From: Staphylococcus shinii
Lineage (GTDB): Bacteria; Bacillota; Bacilli; Staphylococcales; Staphylococcaceae
Reading direction: 5' to 3'
NCBI RefSeq assembly: GCF_017583065.1
Contig: NZ_JAGEVL010000007.1
Location: 62,001-126,000 of the forward strand
Length of the DNA: 64,000 nucleotides
A model generated the notes under the pieces. That model saw only the letters and a program-made list of their open reading frames with translations. It ran no database searches and was not told the DNA's origin. Shown here piece after piece: positions 1 through 8,213 of the stretch. The position numbers and the translations under genes were made by a program. Position 1 is the first letter of the stretch. The number at the start of each line of letters is the position of its first letter.

Positions 1-9
1 CGAATAACT

Positions 10-50
10 AAAAAACAAACCATTTTAAAAATATAATGGTTTGTTTTTTT
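10..50. terminator. Bidirectional Rho-independent terminator
   Basis: An A-rich arm at about 10-24 pairs with a U-rich arm at 35-50 around a short AT loop, and the T run at 44-50 completes a classic terminator. The gene it ends lies outside the window on the left. Confidence 0.75.
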
Positions 51-162
51 ATGTAATTTTTTATGTAAGGGTTTACATTTGTTTAGGCAAGTGGTAACTT
101 TGTAAATAATATTACAAATAAAAAGTTATATGTAATAAATTTTACGAATGGATGGTGGCTCA

Positions 163-819
163 ATGAATGGTAATAATGATGAGATTTTAAAGCGTTTAGA
201 GAAGCTAAGTTCAACGTTAATTGCAGATAGCATGAAATTTGAAAATATTATGAATCATAGATTAAAGCCAGTTAATTTTCAGGAACCTCTTGTCGGGCAA
301 GCAAGAACGGTATCACTTTATCCAGGAGATAATCTCTACTTGCACCTTGGAATATATGAGGCAAAACCAGGAGAAATATTGATTGTTGAAGGAAAAGATT
401 CTACAACTTCAGCTTATATGGGGAACTTGATGGCAGCAGCAGCAGAAAAACTTGGTATAAAGGGAATAATTATTGATGGTTTAATTAGAGATAAAAAAGA
501 ATTAGAAAGTATGAATATACAAATCTACGCAAATGGATTTATACCTAAAGGACCGAGAAAAAATGGACCAGGTGCATTTGATATACCAATTCAATGTGGA
601 GGAGTTTTAGTAAATCCATATGATTTTGTAGTTGCAGATGAGGATGGTATTGCAATCATCCCTTATAAAAAAGCAGAAGAATTTATAGTAAAAGCAGAAG
701 AAAAATTAATATATGAAGAAAAAAGATTAAATACTATAATGTCATTTAGCTTGGATCAGGGGTATGACAAAAGCACAATAGAGCCGTCCTGGTTAAGAGA
801 AAATATTGAAAATCAATAG
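163..819 (+). CDS. RraA-like aldolase family protein (HMG/CHA aldolase superfamily)
   Basis: This 218-residue protein belongs to the RraA / 4-hydroxy-4-methyl-2-oxoglutarate aldolase family, once misnamed demethylmenaquinone methyltransferase. The family signature is visible as GIIIDGLIRDKKEL (near residue 105), giving the substrate and metal-site Arg-Asp, followed by a VVADEDGI strand near residue 170. Members cleave 4-hydroxy-2-oxo diacids or decarboxylate oxaloacetate with a divalent metal. An ATG at 148 has no ribosome site; the ATG at 163 has GGTGG just upstream and is preferred. It begins an operon with a dehydrogenase and a dicarboxylate-type permease, which supports a role in catabolism of a hydroxylated or keto diacid. 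The substrate is unknown, and a regulatory RraA function is unlikely in a Gram-positive. Confidence 0.8.
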   Translation: MNGNNDEILKRLEKLSSTLIADSMKFENIMNHRLKPVNFQEPLVGQARTVSLYPGDNLYLHLGIYEAKPGEILIVEGKDSTTSAYMGNLMAAAAEKLGIKGIIIDGLIRDKKELESMNIQIYANGFIPKGPRKNGPGAFDIPIQCGGVLVNPYDFVVADEDGIAIIPYKKAEEFIVKAEEKLIYEEKRLNTIMSFSLDQGYDKSTIEPSWLRENIENQ

Positions 820-830
820 GGGTGGATAAA

Positions 831-1694
831 ATGGATATAGGATTTATAGGGTTTGGAGAAGTTGGAAAAGAATTGTCTAAAGGATTTAGTAAATATGAAG
901 TAAATCGTATATATGCTTATGATCCATTACTGATAGGCTCAGATTCTAAAAAGTTATCTGAAAGAACCGAGATTAACTACGTTGAAAAGGCAGAAATTGT
1001 AGCAAAACAAACGTTATCTATATTATTTGTTGCTGTTCCTGCGACAAAAACTGTAGAAGCTTGGTCAGAAATAAGTGATGTTGTTGCTAATGAAACAGTA
1101 CTAGTGGATCTAACAACTGCTAGTTCTGAAGAGAAAAATAAGGTGAATGAAATGATGTACAACAAAGGCATGACAATCATAGATGCTGCAATACTTGGTG
1201 CATTAAAAGTATATCAAAATGAAGTGCCTATATTAGCATCTGGAACACAAACAAATAAGTTTATAGAGTTAGGTTATCAAATTGGGATGAATATTACTAA
1301 ATTAAATGAAAAAGTCGGCGATGCTACTAATTTTAAATTTGTGAGGAGTATATTTACAAAAGGATTGTCTGCATTATTATTTGAAGTTATGGCATCTGCA
1401 GAACAACTTGATATTACAGAAGAAATATATGAATCTATCACCAGTACGATGGATAAAGATAACTTTGGAGAAATTATAAGTAGATATATAAAAAGTAACG
1501 TAAAACATTCACAGCGCCGTGAGAAAGAAATGAAAAATGTAAGTGAATTTTTAGAACACCATCACATCAAACCTGTAATGACTAAAGCTACGATTCAAAA
1601 ATTGAAAAATATAACTCAATCAAATTTAGAAAATAAATTACGAGATGAAGTTGATGATTGGTGTAACGTGATAAAGGCTTACAATCAAAAATAA
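831..1694 (+). CDS. NAD(P)-binding 6-phosphogluconate dehydrogenase-like oxidoreductase (DUF1932 type)
   Basis: A 287-residue beta-hydroxyacid dehydrogenase-like protein. The N-terminus carries the Rossmann motif GFIGFGEVGKEL; a VDLTTASSEEK segment and a DAAILGALK stretch follow, and the helical C-terminal half resembles the DUF1932 domain found with 6PGDH/3-hydroxyisobutyrate dehydrogenase N-domains. The track-level GTG at 822 lies inside the ribosome site; the ATG at 831 sits 5 bases after AGGGGTGG and is the better start. It follows the RraA-like gene by 11 bases and precedes the permease by 15, so the three are one transcript. Family members oxidise or reduce 2- or 3-hydroxy acids; pairing with an RraA-type aldolase suggests it prepares the aldolase substrate. 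Exact substrate not deducible. Confidence 0.8.
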   Translation: MDIGFIGFGEVGKELSKGFSKYEVNRIYAYDPLLIGSDSKKLSERTEINYVEKAEIVAKQTLSILFVAVPATKTVEAWSEISDVVANETVLVDLTTASSEEKNKVNEMMYNKGMTIIDAAILGALKVYQNEVPILASGTQTNKFIELGYQIGMNITKLNEKVGDATNFKFVRSIFTKGLSALLFEVMASAEQLDITEEIYESITSTMDKDNFGEIISRYIKSNVKHSQRREKEMKNVSEFLEHHHIKPVMTKATIQKLKNITQSNLENKLRDEVDDWCNVIKAYNQK

Positions 1695-1709
1695 ATAGGA
1701 GGCATGTAT

Positions 1710-3059
1710 ATGGGGATATTGGCTTTATTAATTTTTGTATCTATTTTAATTATATGGAGCGTTTTCTTAAAAAGGAATTTAGGAGAAGCGTCATTAATTG
1801 GGTTTATCGCGTCAAGTCTTTTAGGTGGCAAAGAAGCTTTAGGATTACTTGCAAATGGTTTTTCATTTGCGGCAACATTTTCAGTGCTTTATGCTGCACT
1901 AGCATTTGTATTTATGGCATATATCATTGATAAATTAGGGATTGTTGAAAAGCTATTAGCGATTTTAAATTCTATGGTAGGAAAGATTCCAGGAGCGCCA
2001 GCGTATATGGACGCAGTAGGGTCAGTTGCATTAGGCACGCTGTCAGGTGGTGATTCCGGTAATACGGCTGCCACTGGTTCAATTACAGGACCTTGGATGT
2101 TGAAAAATAAATGGAAGAAAGAGATTGCCGCAGCAGTTATGGTTGGGAATGGTGGTATAGCATCCGTATTTCCACCAACTACTTCAATGTTTATCATACT
2201 TGGCTTCGCTCCAGTTGCTGCGGCGGTAGGCGTTGGTGAGTTTTATATTGCATTGTTTATTGCATCATCATATCAACTTGTCCACAGATTATTAATGATT
2301 TGGTTCTTTGTAAAGAAGCAGAATATAAAAGCATTCTCTATTGAAGAATTAGAGCCATTAAGTAGTTCATTTAAAAGAGGATGGACTTCGATATTATTAT
2401 ATATTGGCGCCATTATTCCTTTAGCTATAACAATTGGACCATTAGGGGAAAAACTAGTAAGTATACCATCAATAGGAGAAAAATCATTAGATAGTATAGA
2501 TATCGTTGTATGGATACCAACTTTAATGATTACTATCGCCTTTATATTAGGAAGAAAAAATTTACCAAAAACAGTACCGGAGTTTATGAAGTTTATTCAA
2601 GCTTCAATACCGAGATTTACTACAATTGGTGCTTTAATATTCTTTGCTGTTGCAGCGAGTGAAGTTTTAACTAAATTAGGTTTATCAAATAATATTGCCT
2701 TTCTTATAGAAACGGCGAATGCACCAGCTTGGTTAACGCTATTACTCATAGGTGTAGGTATTACAATTATTGCTGGACCTTTAACATCTACTGGGACGCT
2801 TACGGCAGTAGGGCTGGTTTCCTATCAAATTTTAATTTCAAGCGGATTCTCGCCATTAATTTCTGCAGTAGTAGTGATGACGTTTGCTTCTACATCGGCA
2901 CAAATGCCACCTGCCTCAGGATCTATTTATATTGCTTCAGGGATTGTTGATGCTAAACCTGAAAAAACATTTGGCATGTTGATTGTACTTTATGCACTGC
3001 CTGTAATTATTATAGGTTGGCTTATAGGTATGGGTATATTGCCAATATGGGGAGGATAA
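1710..3059 (+). CDS. TRAP-type (DctM-like) large permease subunit
   Basis: A 449-residue polytopic membrane protein with about 10-12 hydrophobic segments. The DctM signature is recognisable as a first Gly/Asn loop (LSGGDSGNTAATGSITGPWM, about residue 110) followed by a Pro-Pro-Thr-Thr motif, and a second matching loop (GPLTSTGTLTAVG, about 355), the two inverted halves expected of ion-transporter superfamily permeases. AGGAGG at 1697-1702 fits the ATG at 1710 rather than the ATG at 1704. It normally works with a DctP binding protein and a DctQ membrane subunit; neither is encoded here, only a 74-residue membrane protein immediately downstream. Likely imports the diacid processed by the two upstream enzymes (inference). 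Confidence 0.8.
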   Translation: MGILALLIFVSILIIWSVFLKRNLGEASLIGFIASSLLGGKEALGLLANGFSFAATFSVLYAALAFVFMAYIIDKLGIVEKLLAILNSMVGKIPGAPAYMDAVGSVALGTLSGGDSGNTAATGSITGPWMLKNKWKKEIAAAVMVGNGGIASVFPPTTSMFIILGFAPVAAAVGVGEFYIALFIASSYQLVHRLLMIWFFVKKQNIKAFSIEELEPLSSSFKRGWTSILLYIGAIIPLAITIGPLGEKLVSIPSIGEKSLDSIDIVVWIPTLMITIAFILGRKNLPKTVPEFMKFIQASIPRFTTIGALIFFAVAASEVLTKLGLSNNIAFLIETANAPAWLTLLLIGVGITIIAGPLTSTGTLTAVGLVSYQILISSGFSPLISAVVVMTFASTSAQMPPASGSIYIASGIVDAKPEKTFGMLIVLYALPVIIIGWLIGMGILPIWGG

Positions 3060-3064
3060 AATTT

Positions 3065-3289
3065 ATGGAAAAATTACTAGAAAAAATTTTCGCAATTTTC
3101 TTATTACTTTCAATTGTAACGGCACTTATTATGGTAAGTGCACAACTACTTGGATTAATTATGCTTAACGGAGAATTTATTATAAAAGTAAATGATACGT
3201 TGTTAACACCTGCTATTATTTTAGCCGCAATATTTTCAGGAGTAGCATTTATATTAGGTTACTTCCCAAAATATAAAGATAAAAATTAA
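3065..3289 (+). CDS. Small two-helix membrane protein, candidate accessory subunit of the permease
   Basis: A 74-residue protein with two strongly hydrophobic segments (about residues 8-32 and 46-66) joined by a short polar loop and ending in a basic tail. A GGGGAGG ribosome site at 3049-3055, inside the end of the permease gene, and a 5-base gap show translational coupling. An in-frame upstream start at 3017 would overlap the permease and lacks a ribosome site. DctQ subunits are usually 150-200 residues with four helices, so this would be a half-size partner. I do not recognise a family; the assignment as a subunit rests on position and topology only. Confidence 0.7.
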   Translation: MEKLLEKIFAIFLLLSIVTALIMVSAQLLGLIMLNGEFIIKVNDTLLTPAIILAAIFSGVAFILGYFPKYKDKN

Positions 3290-3343
3290 AGTATTAAAAA
3301 TATATTTTATGTCTGAAGTGAAATGAATAAAATAATAATTCTA

Positions 3344-3387
3344 AGCTACTAACTTCAATTTCTTTAAAGAATTTAGTAGCTATTTTA
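3344..3387 (+). terminator. Terminator of the aldolase/permease operon
   Basis: AGCTACTAA at 3344-3352 pairs with TTAGTAGCT at 3373-3381, and the following ATTTTAATGTTTTATTT is T-rich. It lies 55 bases after the last gene of the operon. The rest of 3290-3571 is AT-rich with no gene. Confidence 0.7.
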
Positions 3388-3571
3388 ATGTTTTATTTAT
3401 TTGAACATTTTAATCTTTATGTGTAAAAATTATTTGAATTAAGTGCATAAAAGTAATTGTTTTTATATACTATGTGTAATTAAAACTTTGTGAATTTTTT
3501 CGTAATATCTTACTTTGTAAGATTATAGTGATAAAAATTTCATAATAATAAGGGGATTAGAAGACAATATT

Positions 3572-4879
3572 ATGAAGAATCAGATGCATATTGTTTCACT
3601 TATTTATAGTACAGGTTTACATCCTGCTTCATGGAGACTAGAGCATTCTAAGATTGATGAAATAGGCCAAATTACATACCAACAAGAAATTGCTAAAATT
3701 GCAGAACGTGGTTGTTTAGATGCTATATTTTTAGCGGATGGACAATATATTTCCCAAGAAAATACAGGACATTTATCTTATTTTTTAGAACCTATCACTA
3801 CATTGACGGCTATTTCACAAATCACTAAGCATATTGGATTAATAGCTACGTTATCTTCTACATTTTATGATCCCTACAATGCAGCACGCTTAATAGGTAG
3901 TTTAGATCATATTAGTCATGGGAGGGCCGGTATTAATATTGTTACCTCACAATTTGACAATGAAGCACGTAATCATTCAATGACTCAACTTCCTCCTTTA
4001 AATGAAAGATATAAAAAAGCAGAAGAATTTGTACATGTATTGAAACAATTGTGGCAATCGTTTGATAGTCATGCATTAATTAATGATAGAAAGTCTGGCA
4101 GAGGCATAGAGTGGTCTATAGTAAATGAAATTAATCATGAAGGAGACTATTTTAAGATAAAAGGCCCTATAAATTTACCATCTAGCCCTCAAATATATCC
4201 GGTTTTGTGTCAAGCTGGTACTTCGATTCCAGGTCGTGATTTTGCTTCGAAAGCAGTAGATATGATCTTTTCAGTAGCTTGGAACAAGGCAGACGCTAAG
4301 AGATTTTTGAAAGATATTGAGAAACGAACAGAACAGCTTAATAAGTCTGAGGGTAGACCATTGATTTTACCAGGTTTGACTGTTTATGTTGCAGATACGA
4401 TGGAAGAAGCTGAAGAAAAAAGAGCGGCACTAGATAGTTTCATAGATGTGAATGATAAAATTAAGCAGATTGAACAAAGTATAGGGCAAAGTGTTGAAGG
4501 ATGGGATTTTGATGCTGTAGTCCCCCCTTTACCATCTTTTGATAAATTACCGACAAAAGTTGTGTCGAAAGCGCGCTATGAAGCAATAAGAAATACTATA
4601 GAAACAGAATCGCTTACATTAAGAGAACTAGCACAGCGTGTAAGTACATGGATGGGACATAAGACAATTGTTGGAGACCCAATAACAGTTGCAGATATGA
4701 TGCAAGAATGGTTTGAAGAGGAATGTTGTGATGGTTTTACGCTTATGCCGCCTACTTATCCAGATATGTTTGAAGCTTTTATTGATAAAGTAATTCCTAT
4801 ATTGCAAGAGCGTGGCTTATTTAGAAAAGCGTACACGGGAACAACTTTGAGAGAAAATTTACAATGCGTAGTGGAATAG
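3572..4879 (+). CDS. NtaA/SnaA/DszA-family FMN-dependent monooxygenase (luciferase-like)
   Basis: A 435-residue TIM-barrel flavin monooxygenase of the nitrilotriacetate monooxygenase component A group. The N-terminal stretch with HPASWR, the FLADGQY segment, and the internal GRAGINIVTSQ and NERYKKAEEF motifs (residues about 110-150) are typical of the family. These enzymes use FMNH2 from a separate reductase to oxidise aminopolycarboxylates, sulfonates or sulfur heterocycles. No flavin reductase or transporter gene lies next to it, so it stands alone. The ribosome site is weak: AAGGGG lies 16 bases before the ATG, and no better internal start is evident. It ends with a strong terminator at 4934. 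Physiological substrate unknown. Confidence 0.85.
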   Translation: MKNQMHIVSLIYSTGLHPASWRLEHSKIDEIGQITYQQEIAKIAERGCLDAIFLADGQYISQENTGHLSYFLEPITTLTAISQITKHIGLIATLSSTFYDPYNAARLIGSLDHISHGRAGINIVTSQFDNEARNHSMTQLPPLNERYKKAEEFVHVLKQLWQSFDSHALINDRKSGRGIEWSIVNEINHEGDYFKIKGPINLPSSPQIYPVLCQAGTSIPGRDFASKAVDMIFSVAWNKADAKRFLKDIEKRTEQLNKSEGRPLILPGLTVYVADTMEEAEEKRAALDSFIDVNDKIKQIEQSIGQSVEGWDFDAVVPPLPSFDKLPTKVVSKARYEAIRNTIETESLTLRELAQRVSTWMGHKTIVGDPITVADMMQEWFEEECCDGFTLMPPTYPDMFEAFIDKVIPILQERGLFRKAYTGTTLRENLQCVVE

Positions 4880-4933
4880 CGCGTTAATGCAAAATATAGT
4901 AGCAAAAAGAGTTACAAAATTTCATGAAAACAA

Positions 4934-4981
4934 AGAAAACGTCAAATTCTATATCTCAAGAGAATTTGACGTTTATTTTCT
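4934..4981. terminator. Strong bidirectional terminator
   Basis: A perfect 14-bp stem (4937-4950 with 4961-4974) with a 10-base loop, flanked by A- and T-rich tails, ends the monooxygenase gene. It could also serve the MFS gene arriving from the right, though that gene's stop is 150 bases away. Confidence 0.85.
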
Positions 4982-5128
4982 TCATAGAAAAACTTACTAT
5001 ATTCTTGATTTTTTTGTTATAAATTGTAAAAAGCTGTAAAAGTTTGATCTAAGTCGATTTCAGCATTTTGTAAAACTGCGATTCAGACAATATTGTTGTT
5101 CCTTTCTTTTTATACAATTTAGAACATA

Positions 5129-6304
5129 TTAATACGGTTGACGAGCACGTTGTTTACCATGCATAAAGTAATAAAGTATTATCGAAACAATTACTAAAAT
5201 TGACATAGTTAAGTATAGATTTCGGTATCCCATCAATGGAATGACAACTCCTAGCACAAATGGTCCAATGCCGGCGCCGAAATCTGCAAACATATAAAAC
5301 GTAGATGTCGCTAAGCCGATTTTATCTGTAGGTGATTGTTGAATAGCGATGGCTTGGGCAGTTGGTATTATCGTGCCATAGCCGATCCCAATAAATATTG
5401 CAGCAATGAGTAATAAAATACTTGTGTGGGTTAGACTTAATAGTATTAGACCGAAGGTAAAGCTGATTAACACAGGGTACATGACCTTATTTTCACCGTA
5501 ATTATCGTAAATCTTGCCTGTAAATGGGCGAGTTACAAAGGTGCTCACTGCATAAACAACAAAAAAGAAACTTGATGCCGTGGCAAGGTTGATTTGTTCT
5601 GTGTAAACCGTTAAGAATGATAAAACGCTTGAATAAGCAATACCTACGAAAATAATAACAAATGAAATTGGTAGGGCTTCTTTTTGAATATATGCAGCCA
5701 CGCCTGTAATTTTCTCAGTATTAGAAGTTTGGACAGATACTTTTGGTAACCCTTTGATTAATAATGCCACAATTAAAGCGACGACAATAACGATAAGACT
5801 AACTATAAAGATAGATTGGAAACCAAATTGTTGATTTAATATTATGCCACAAAAAGGTCCAATCGCGGATGCAGTTGTTACACTAAGTGCGTAATAACCA
5901 ATACCTTCGCCTTTGCGCTTTTGTGGAATAATTCTTGATGAAATCGTACCGGTTGCAGTTGAAGATAATCCAAAGGCAATTCCATGTAATAGTCGTACAA
6001 TCATTAATATTAACAGGCTATGAATTGCGAAATACAAGCCAACAGTTATGATAGAAAAGATAATCCCAAAGAGCAGCACTTTTTTTGGTTTCAAATTGTC
6101 AATCACACGTCCAGAAGCCAAACGTCCGAATAGCATGCCGATAATAAATATGCCTGCCGCTAATCCTCCCATACTTTCTGAAGCGTGATATTTATCAATA
6201 GTAAATATGGTGACTGTAACGATTAATGTATAATGAATCAAATACATTAAAAAATTTACAATTGTAATGGAGATAAAATCTTTTGACCAGAGTTTATCAT
6301 ACAT
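5129..6304 (-). CDS. MFS transporter, probable drug/metabolite exporter
   Basis: A 391-residue major facilitator with twelve predicted membrane segments. Motif A is visible in the first intracellular loop (GRLASGRVIDNLKPKK, about residue 60) and an antiporter-like motif C in segment five (ASAIGPFCG, about residue 145), which favours proton-driven export. The ATG is preceded on the minus strand by an AAAGGAC ribosome site. It is divergent from a LysR-type regulator with about 120 bases between the starts, the usual arrangement for a regulated exporter. Substrate cannot be told from sequence. Confidence 0.85.
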   Translation of the reverse strand: MYDKLWSKDFISITIVNFLMYLIHYTLIVTVTIFTIDKYHASESMGGLAAGIFIIGMLFGRLASGRVIDNLKPKKVLLFGIIFSIITVGLYFAIHSLLILMIVRLLHGIAFGLSSTATGTISSRIIPQKRKGEGIGYYALSVTTASAIGPFCGIILNQQFGFQSIFIVSLIVIVVALIVALLIKGLPKVSVQTSNTEKITGVAAYIQKEALPISFVIIFVGIAYSSVLSFLTVYTEQINLATASSFFFVVYAVSTFVTRPFTGKIYDNYGENKVMYPVLISFTFGLILLSLTHTSILLLIAAIFIGIGYGTIIPTAQAIAIQQSPTDKIGLATSTFYMFADFGAGIGPFVLGVVIPLMGYRNLYLTMSILVIVSIILYYFMHGKQRARQPY

Positions 6305-6426
6305 ACGAAGACCGTCCTTTAATTAATTTTTCATGCACTATATATTATAATGATTAATATATGCTAATGTAAAATTAGAATTTATGATATTTGTATAAGT
6401 ATTGCTTATATAAAAGGGGTGGGATA

Positions 6427-7317
6427 ATGAACTTTGAACAATTAACTTATATTCAAAAAATATATGAAACGGAATCAATCGTTAAAGCAGCAGATATTAT
6501 GCATATCAGTCAATCTGCGATGAGTCAGTCAATCGCAAACCTAGAATCAGAAGTAGGATATAAAATATTTAATCGATCACGTAAAGGAACTTTGCCAACT
6601 GAAGTTGGGAAGAAACTGATTCCGTTAATGATTAATATTATTGAAGCACGTAGTGAATTATTATCTGAGGTAGACGCGATGCATTCAAATATCGAGGGTT
6701 CATTAACAATTGCTACGATACCTACACTATTCAATAAAATTATTCCTAAAGCATTATCTGCATTTAAGAGAGATTATCCACATATTGAAGTGGAAGTAAT
6801 CGAAAGTGATAGAGATGACATTTTAAAAATGGTTGAAGCTCAGGTAGTTGATATAGGATTGATTGGTAAAGCTGAAAATGAACAGTTTGGACAGCACATT
6901 ATAGCGCATTCATTGAATATTGCTACAGATTTTAGGTTGATTGTGCCTAAAAAATCAAAATTATCATTGCAAAACACGGTAGATATGAAAGCGATTAGTG
7001 AATATCCTTTTGTTTTGTACGATCGCAATTTCTACCATCACAATTTCAAGCAATTTGAAGATGACAATGGCCCCTTGAAAATTGTGTTCCGTACTAATAA
7101 TCCAAGTGTGTTAATTAAAACTGTGTCAGAGGGTTTAGGGATAAGTATTGTATCAAGTTTGATGTTGGAAGATGATCCGTTTATATTGAATGGCTTGATA
7201 GAAATGTTGCCTATTGGCTCACCGTTTGATTATTATATTTATTTTACGGCACTTACACAATCAGATAGAACTAATGAACAAACAATAAAGAGATTTATAG
7301 AATATTTAAGAAAATGA
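6427..7317 (+). CDS. LysR-type transcriptional regulator
   Basis: A 296-residue LysR regulator: winged HTH at residues 1-60 (AADIMHISQSAMSQSIANLE) and a two-lobed periplasmic-binding-protein-like effector domain from about 90. An upstream in-frame ATG at 6391 would add 12 residues before the conserved MNFEQL start; AAAGGGGTGGG at 6413-6423 points to the ATG at 6427. It is divergent from the MFS gene and most simply controls it and itself from the shared 122-base region. The effector is unknown. Confidence 0.87.
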   Translation: MNFEQLTYIQKIYETESIVKAADIMHISQSAMSQSIANLESEVGYKIFNRSRKGTLPTEVGKKLIPLMINIIEARSELLSEVDAMHSNIEGSLTIATIPTLFNKIIPKALSAFKRDYPHIEVEVIESDRDDILKMVEAQVVDIGLIGKAENEQFGQHIIAHSLNIATDFRLIVPKKSKLSLQNTVDMKAISEYPFVLYDRNFYHHNFKQFEDDNGPLKIVFRTNNPSVLIKTVSEGLGISIVSSLMLEDDPFILNGLIEMLPIGSPFDYYIYFTALTQSDRTNEQTIKRFIEYLRK

Positions 7318-7330
7318 ATAATCGCAAAAT

Positions 7331-7380
7331 AAAGCAGAACCTATAGGGTGACATTGAAGTCCTTATAGGTTCTGCTTTTT
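7331..7380. terminator. Shared convergent terminator
   Basis: AAAGCAGAACCTATA (7331-7345) pairs with TATAGGTTCTGCTTT (7364-7378) and is followed by T5. It serves the LysR gene and the convergent fusB-type gene; the stop codon of the latter (7363-7365) lies inside the right arm. Confidence 0.9.
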
Positions 7381-8019
7381 AATTATTTTATTGAGAAAAT
7401 GATAAAAGTAGGATAAATCAGAGATTTGTTGATTACAAACTGTACTATCGAAGCATATATAATCACCTTTTTTAGTGAATTGTCCATCACTAGTGGTGCG
7501 TGTTTTCCTCATGAATAAGGTAACACGAGACTCCTTATTACAAATTGAACAAAAGCCTTTAACTGTTTGGTTTGAAATATCCCCATAAAACCCATCTAAT
7601 TTTCCAAAATCATTATAATAGATTATATATTTTCTATTGGAAGCCACATCGTTCCAACCAATAAATGTACTTTCTAATAGCACTTCATTACTGATAAGTG
7701 GTGTTTTCAATTTCTTTACTTTTCTAAAAACCTTATCTACTTGTTTTTTAGAAGGGTGTTCGAAAGGCAAAACATAACCTTGAAGTGTACTTAAGATTTT
7801 TTCAGCTTGCATTTTTGATAATTGGTAATTCATTAATTTTTCAACTTCTAATTGAATATGTGAATCTACTTTTTGAAACGTATTGAGAATTTGTTCACGT
7901 GTAGCCTCTTGGATAGAAGTGATAGTATTAAGGTCATTGACTGAATTGTACACATTGATTAAATGCGCGACATGTTCTTTTATATAATTAAACTGATAAG
8001 GGTATAGTTGTTTTTTCAT
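7363..8019 (-). CDS. FusB/FusC-family EF-G-binding protein (fusidic acid resistance type)
   Basis: A 218-residue protein clearly related to FusB/FusC: an N-terminal helical bundle, then a C-terminal domain with four cysteines (Cys157, Cys160, Cys189, Cys195) in the pattern CSIC...YICFDSTVC that binds zinc, plus the conserved segment FIGWNDVASNRKYIIYY. FusB-type proteins bind domains of EF-G and free it from ribosomes stalled by fusidic acid. Intrinsic chromosomal versions are known in S. saprophyticus (fusD) and S. cohnii (fusF); which of these it is cannot be settled without alignment. Expression appears controlled by a leader peptide and competing RNA stems just upstream (8029-8213). Ribosome site GAGAGGAA precedes the ATG. 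Confidence 0.88.
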   Translation of the reverse strand: MKKQLYPYQFNYIKEHVAHLINVYNSVNDLNTITSIQEATREQILNTFQKVDSHIQLEVEKLMNYQLSKMQAEKILSTLQGYVLPFEHPSKKQVDKVFRKVKKLKTPLISNEVLLESTFIGWNDVASNRKYIIYYNDFGKLDGFYGDISNQTVKGFCSICNKESRVTLFMRKTRTTSDGQFTKKGDYICFDSTVCNQQISDLSYFYHFLNKIIKKQNL

Positions 8020-8028
8020 AATTTGATA

Positions 8029-8124
8029 TTCCTCTCACATTTTAATAACTGTATGCATAAGATAGATGCTCTGTGAAAAGAAAAAGTTTTACAAAGCATC
8101 GACTATTTTACTCGAAAACTTTGT
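8029..8124 (-). promoter_or_regulatory. Translational attenuator of the fusB-type gene
   Basis: Four pairing segments are visible on the minus-strand RNA. Segment 1 (8124-8119, ACAAAG, inside leader codons 10-12) can pair with segment 2 (8096-8091, CUUUGU). Segment 3 (8082-8072, UUCUUUUCACA) pairs over 11 positions, two of them G-U, with segment 4 (8039-8029), which contains the ribosome binding site. Alternatively the longer segment 2 (8100-8091) pairs over ten positions with 8074-8065, breaking the 3:4 stem and freeing the ribosome site. This is the logic of ermC-type translational attenuation; induction by a ribosome stalled in the leader is my inference. Confidence 0.65.
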
Positions 8125-8153
8125 ATTAACAATGTGGCATTTGTATGCAACAT
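8103..8153 (-). CDS. Putative 16-residue leader peptide of the fusB-type gene
   Basis: A short ORF reading MLHTNATLLIQSFRVK starts 8 bases after a GGAG ribosome site (8165-8162) and ends 83 bases before the fusB-type start. It lies entirely between the predicted transcription start and the resistance gene, and its codons 10-12 overlap segment 1 of the competing RNA stems, as expected of a regulatory leader peptide. I recall reports of a leader region for plasmid-borne fusB, but the similarity to that one is untested. Confidence 0.6.
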   Translation of the reverse strand: MLHTNATLLIQSFRVK

Positions 8154-8184
8154 ATTATCATCTCCATAAATACTTATTAAATAA

Positions 8185-8213
8185 CTTATACCAACATATA
8201 ATACCTGTGTCAA
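8185..8213 (-). promoter_or_regulatory. Sigma-A promoter of the fusB-type gene
   Basis: On the minus strand TTGACA (8213-8208) is followed after exactly 17 bases by TATAAG (8190-8185). The predicted start near 8178 gives a 5' leader of about 160 bases before the resistance gene, containing the leader ORF and attenuator. Confidence 0.75.

Noticed and set aside
2729..2950. Cys/Tyr-rich ORF inside the permease gene
   Set aside because: Alternate-frame shadow of the DctM-like gene, which is well supported by family motifs.
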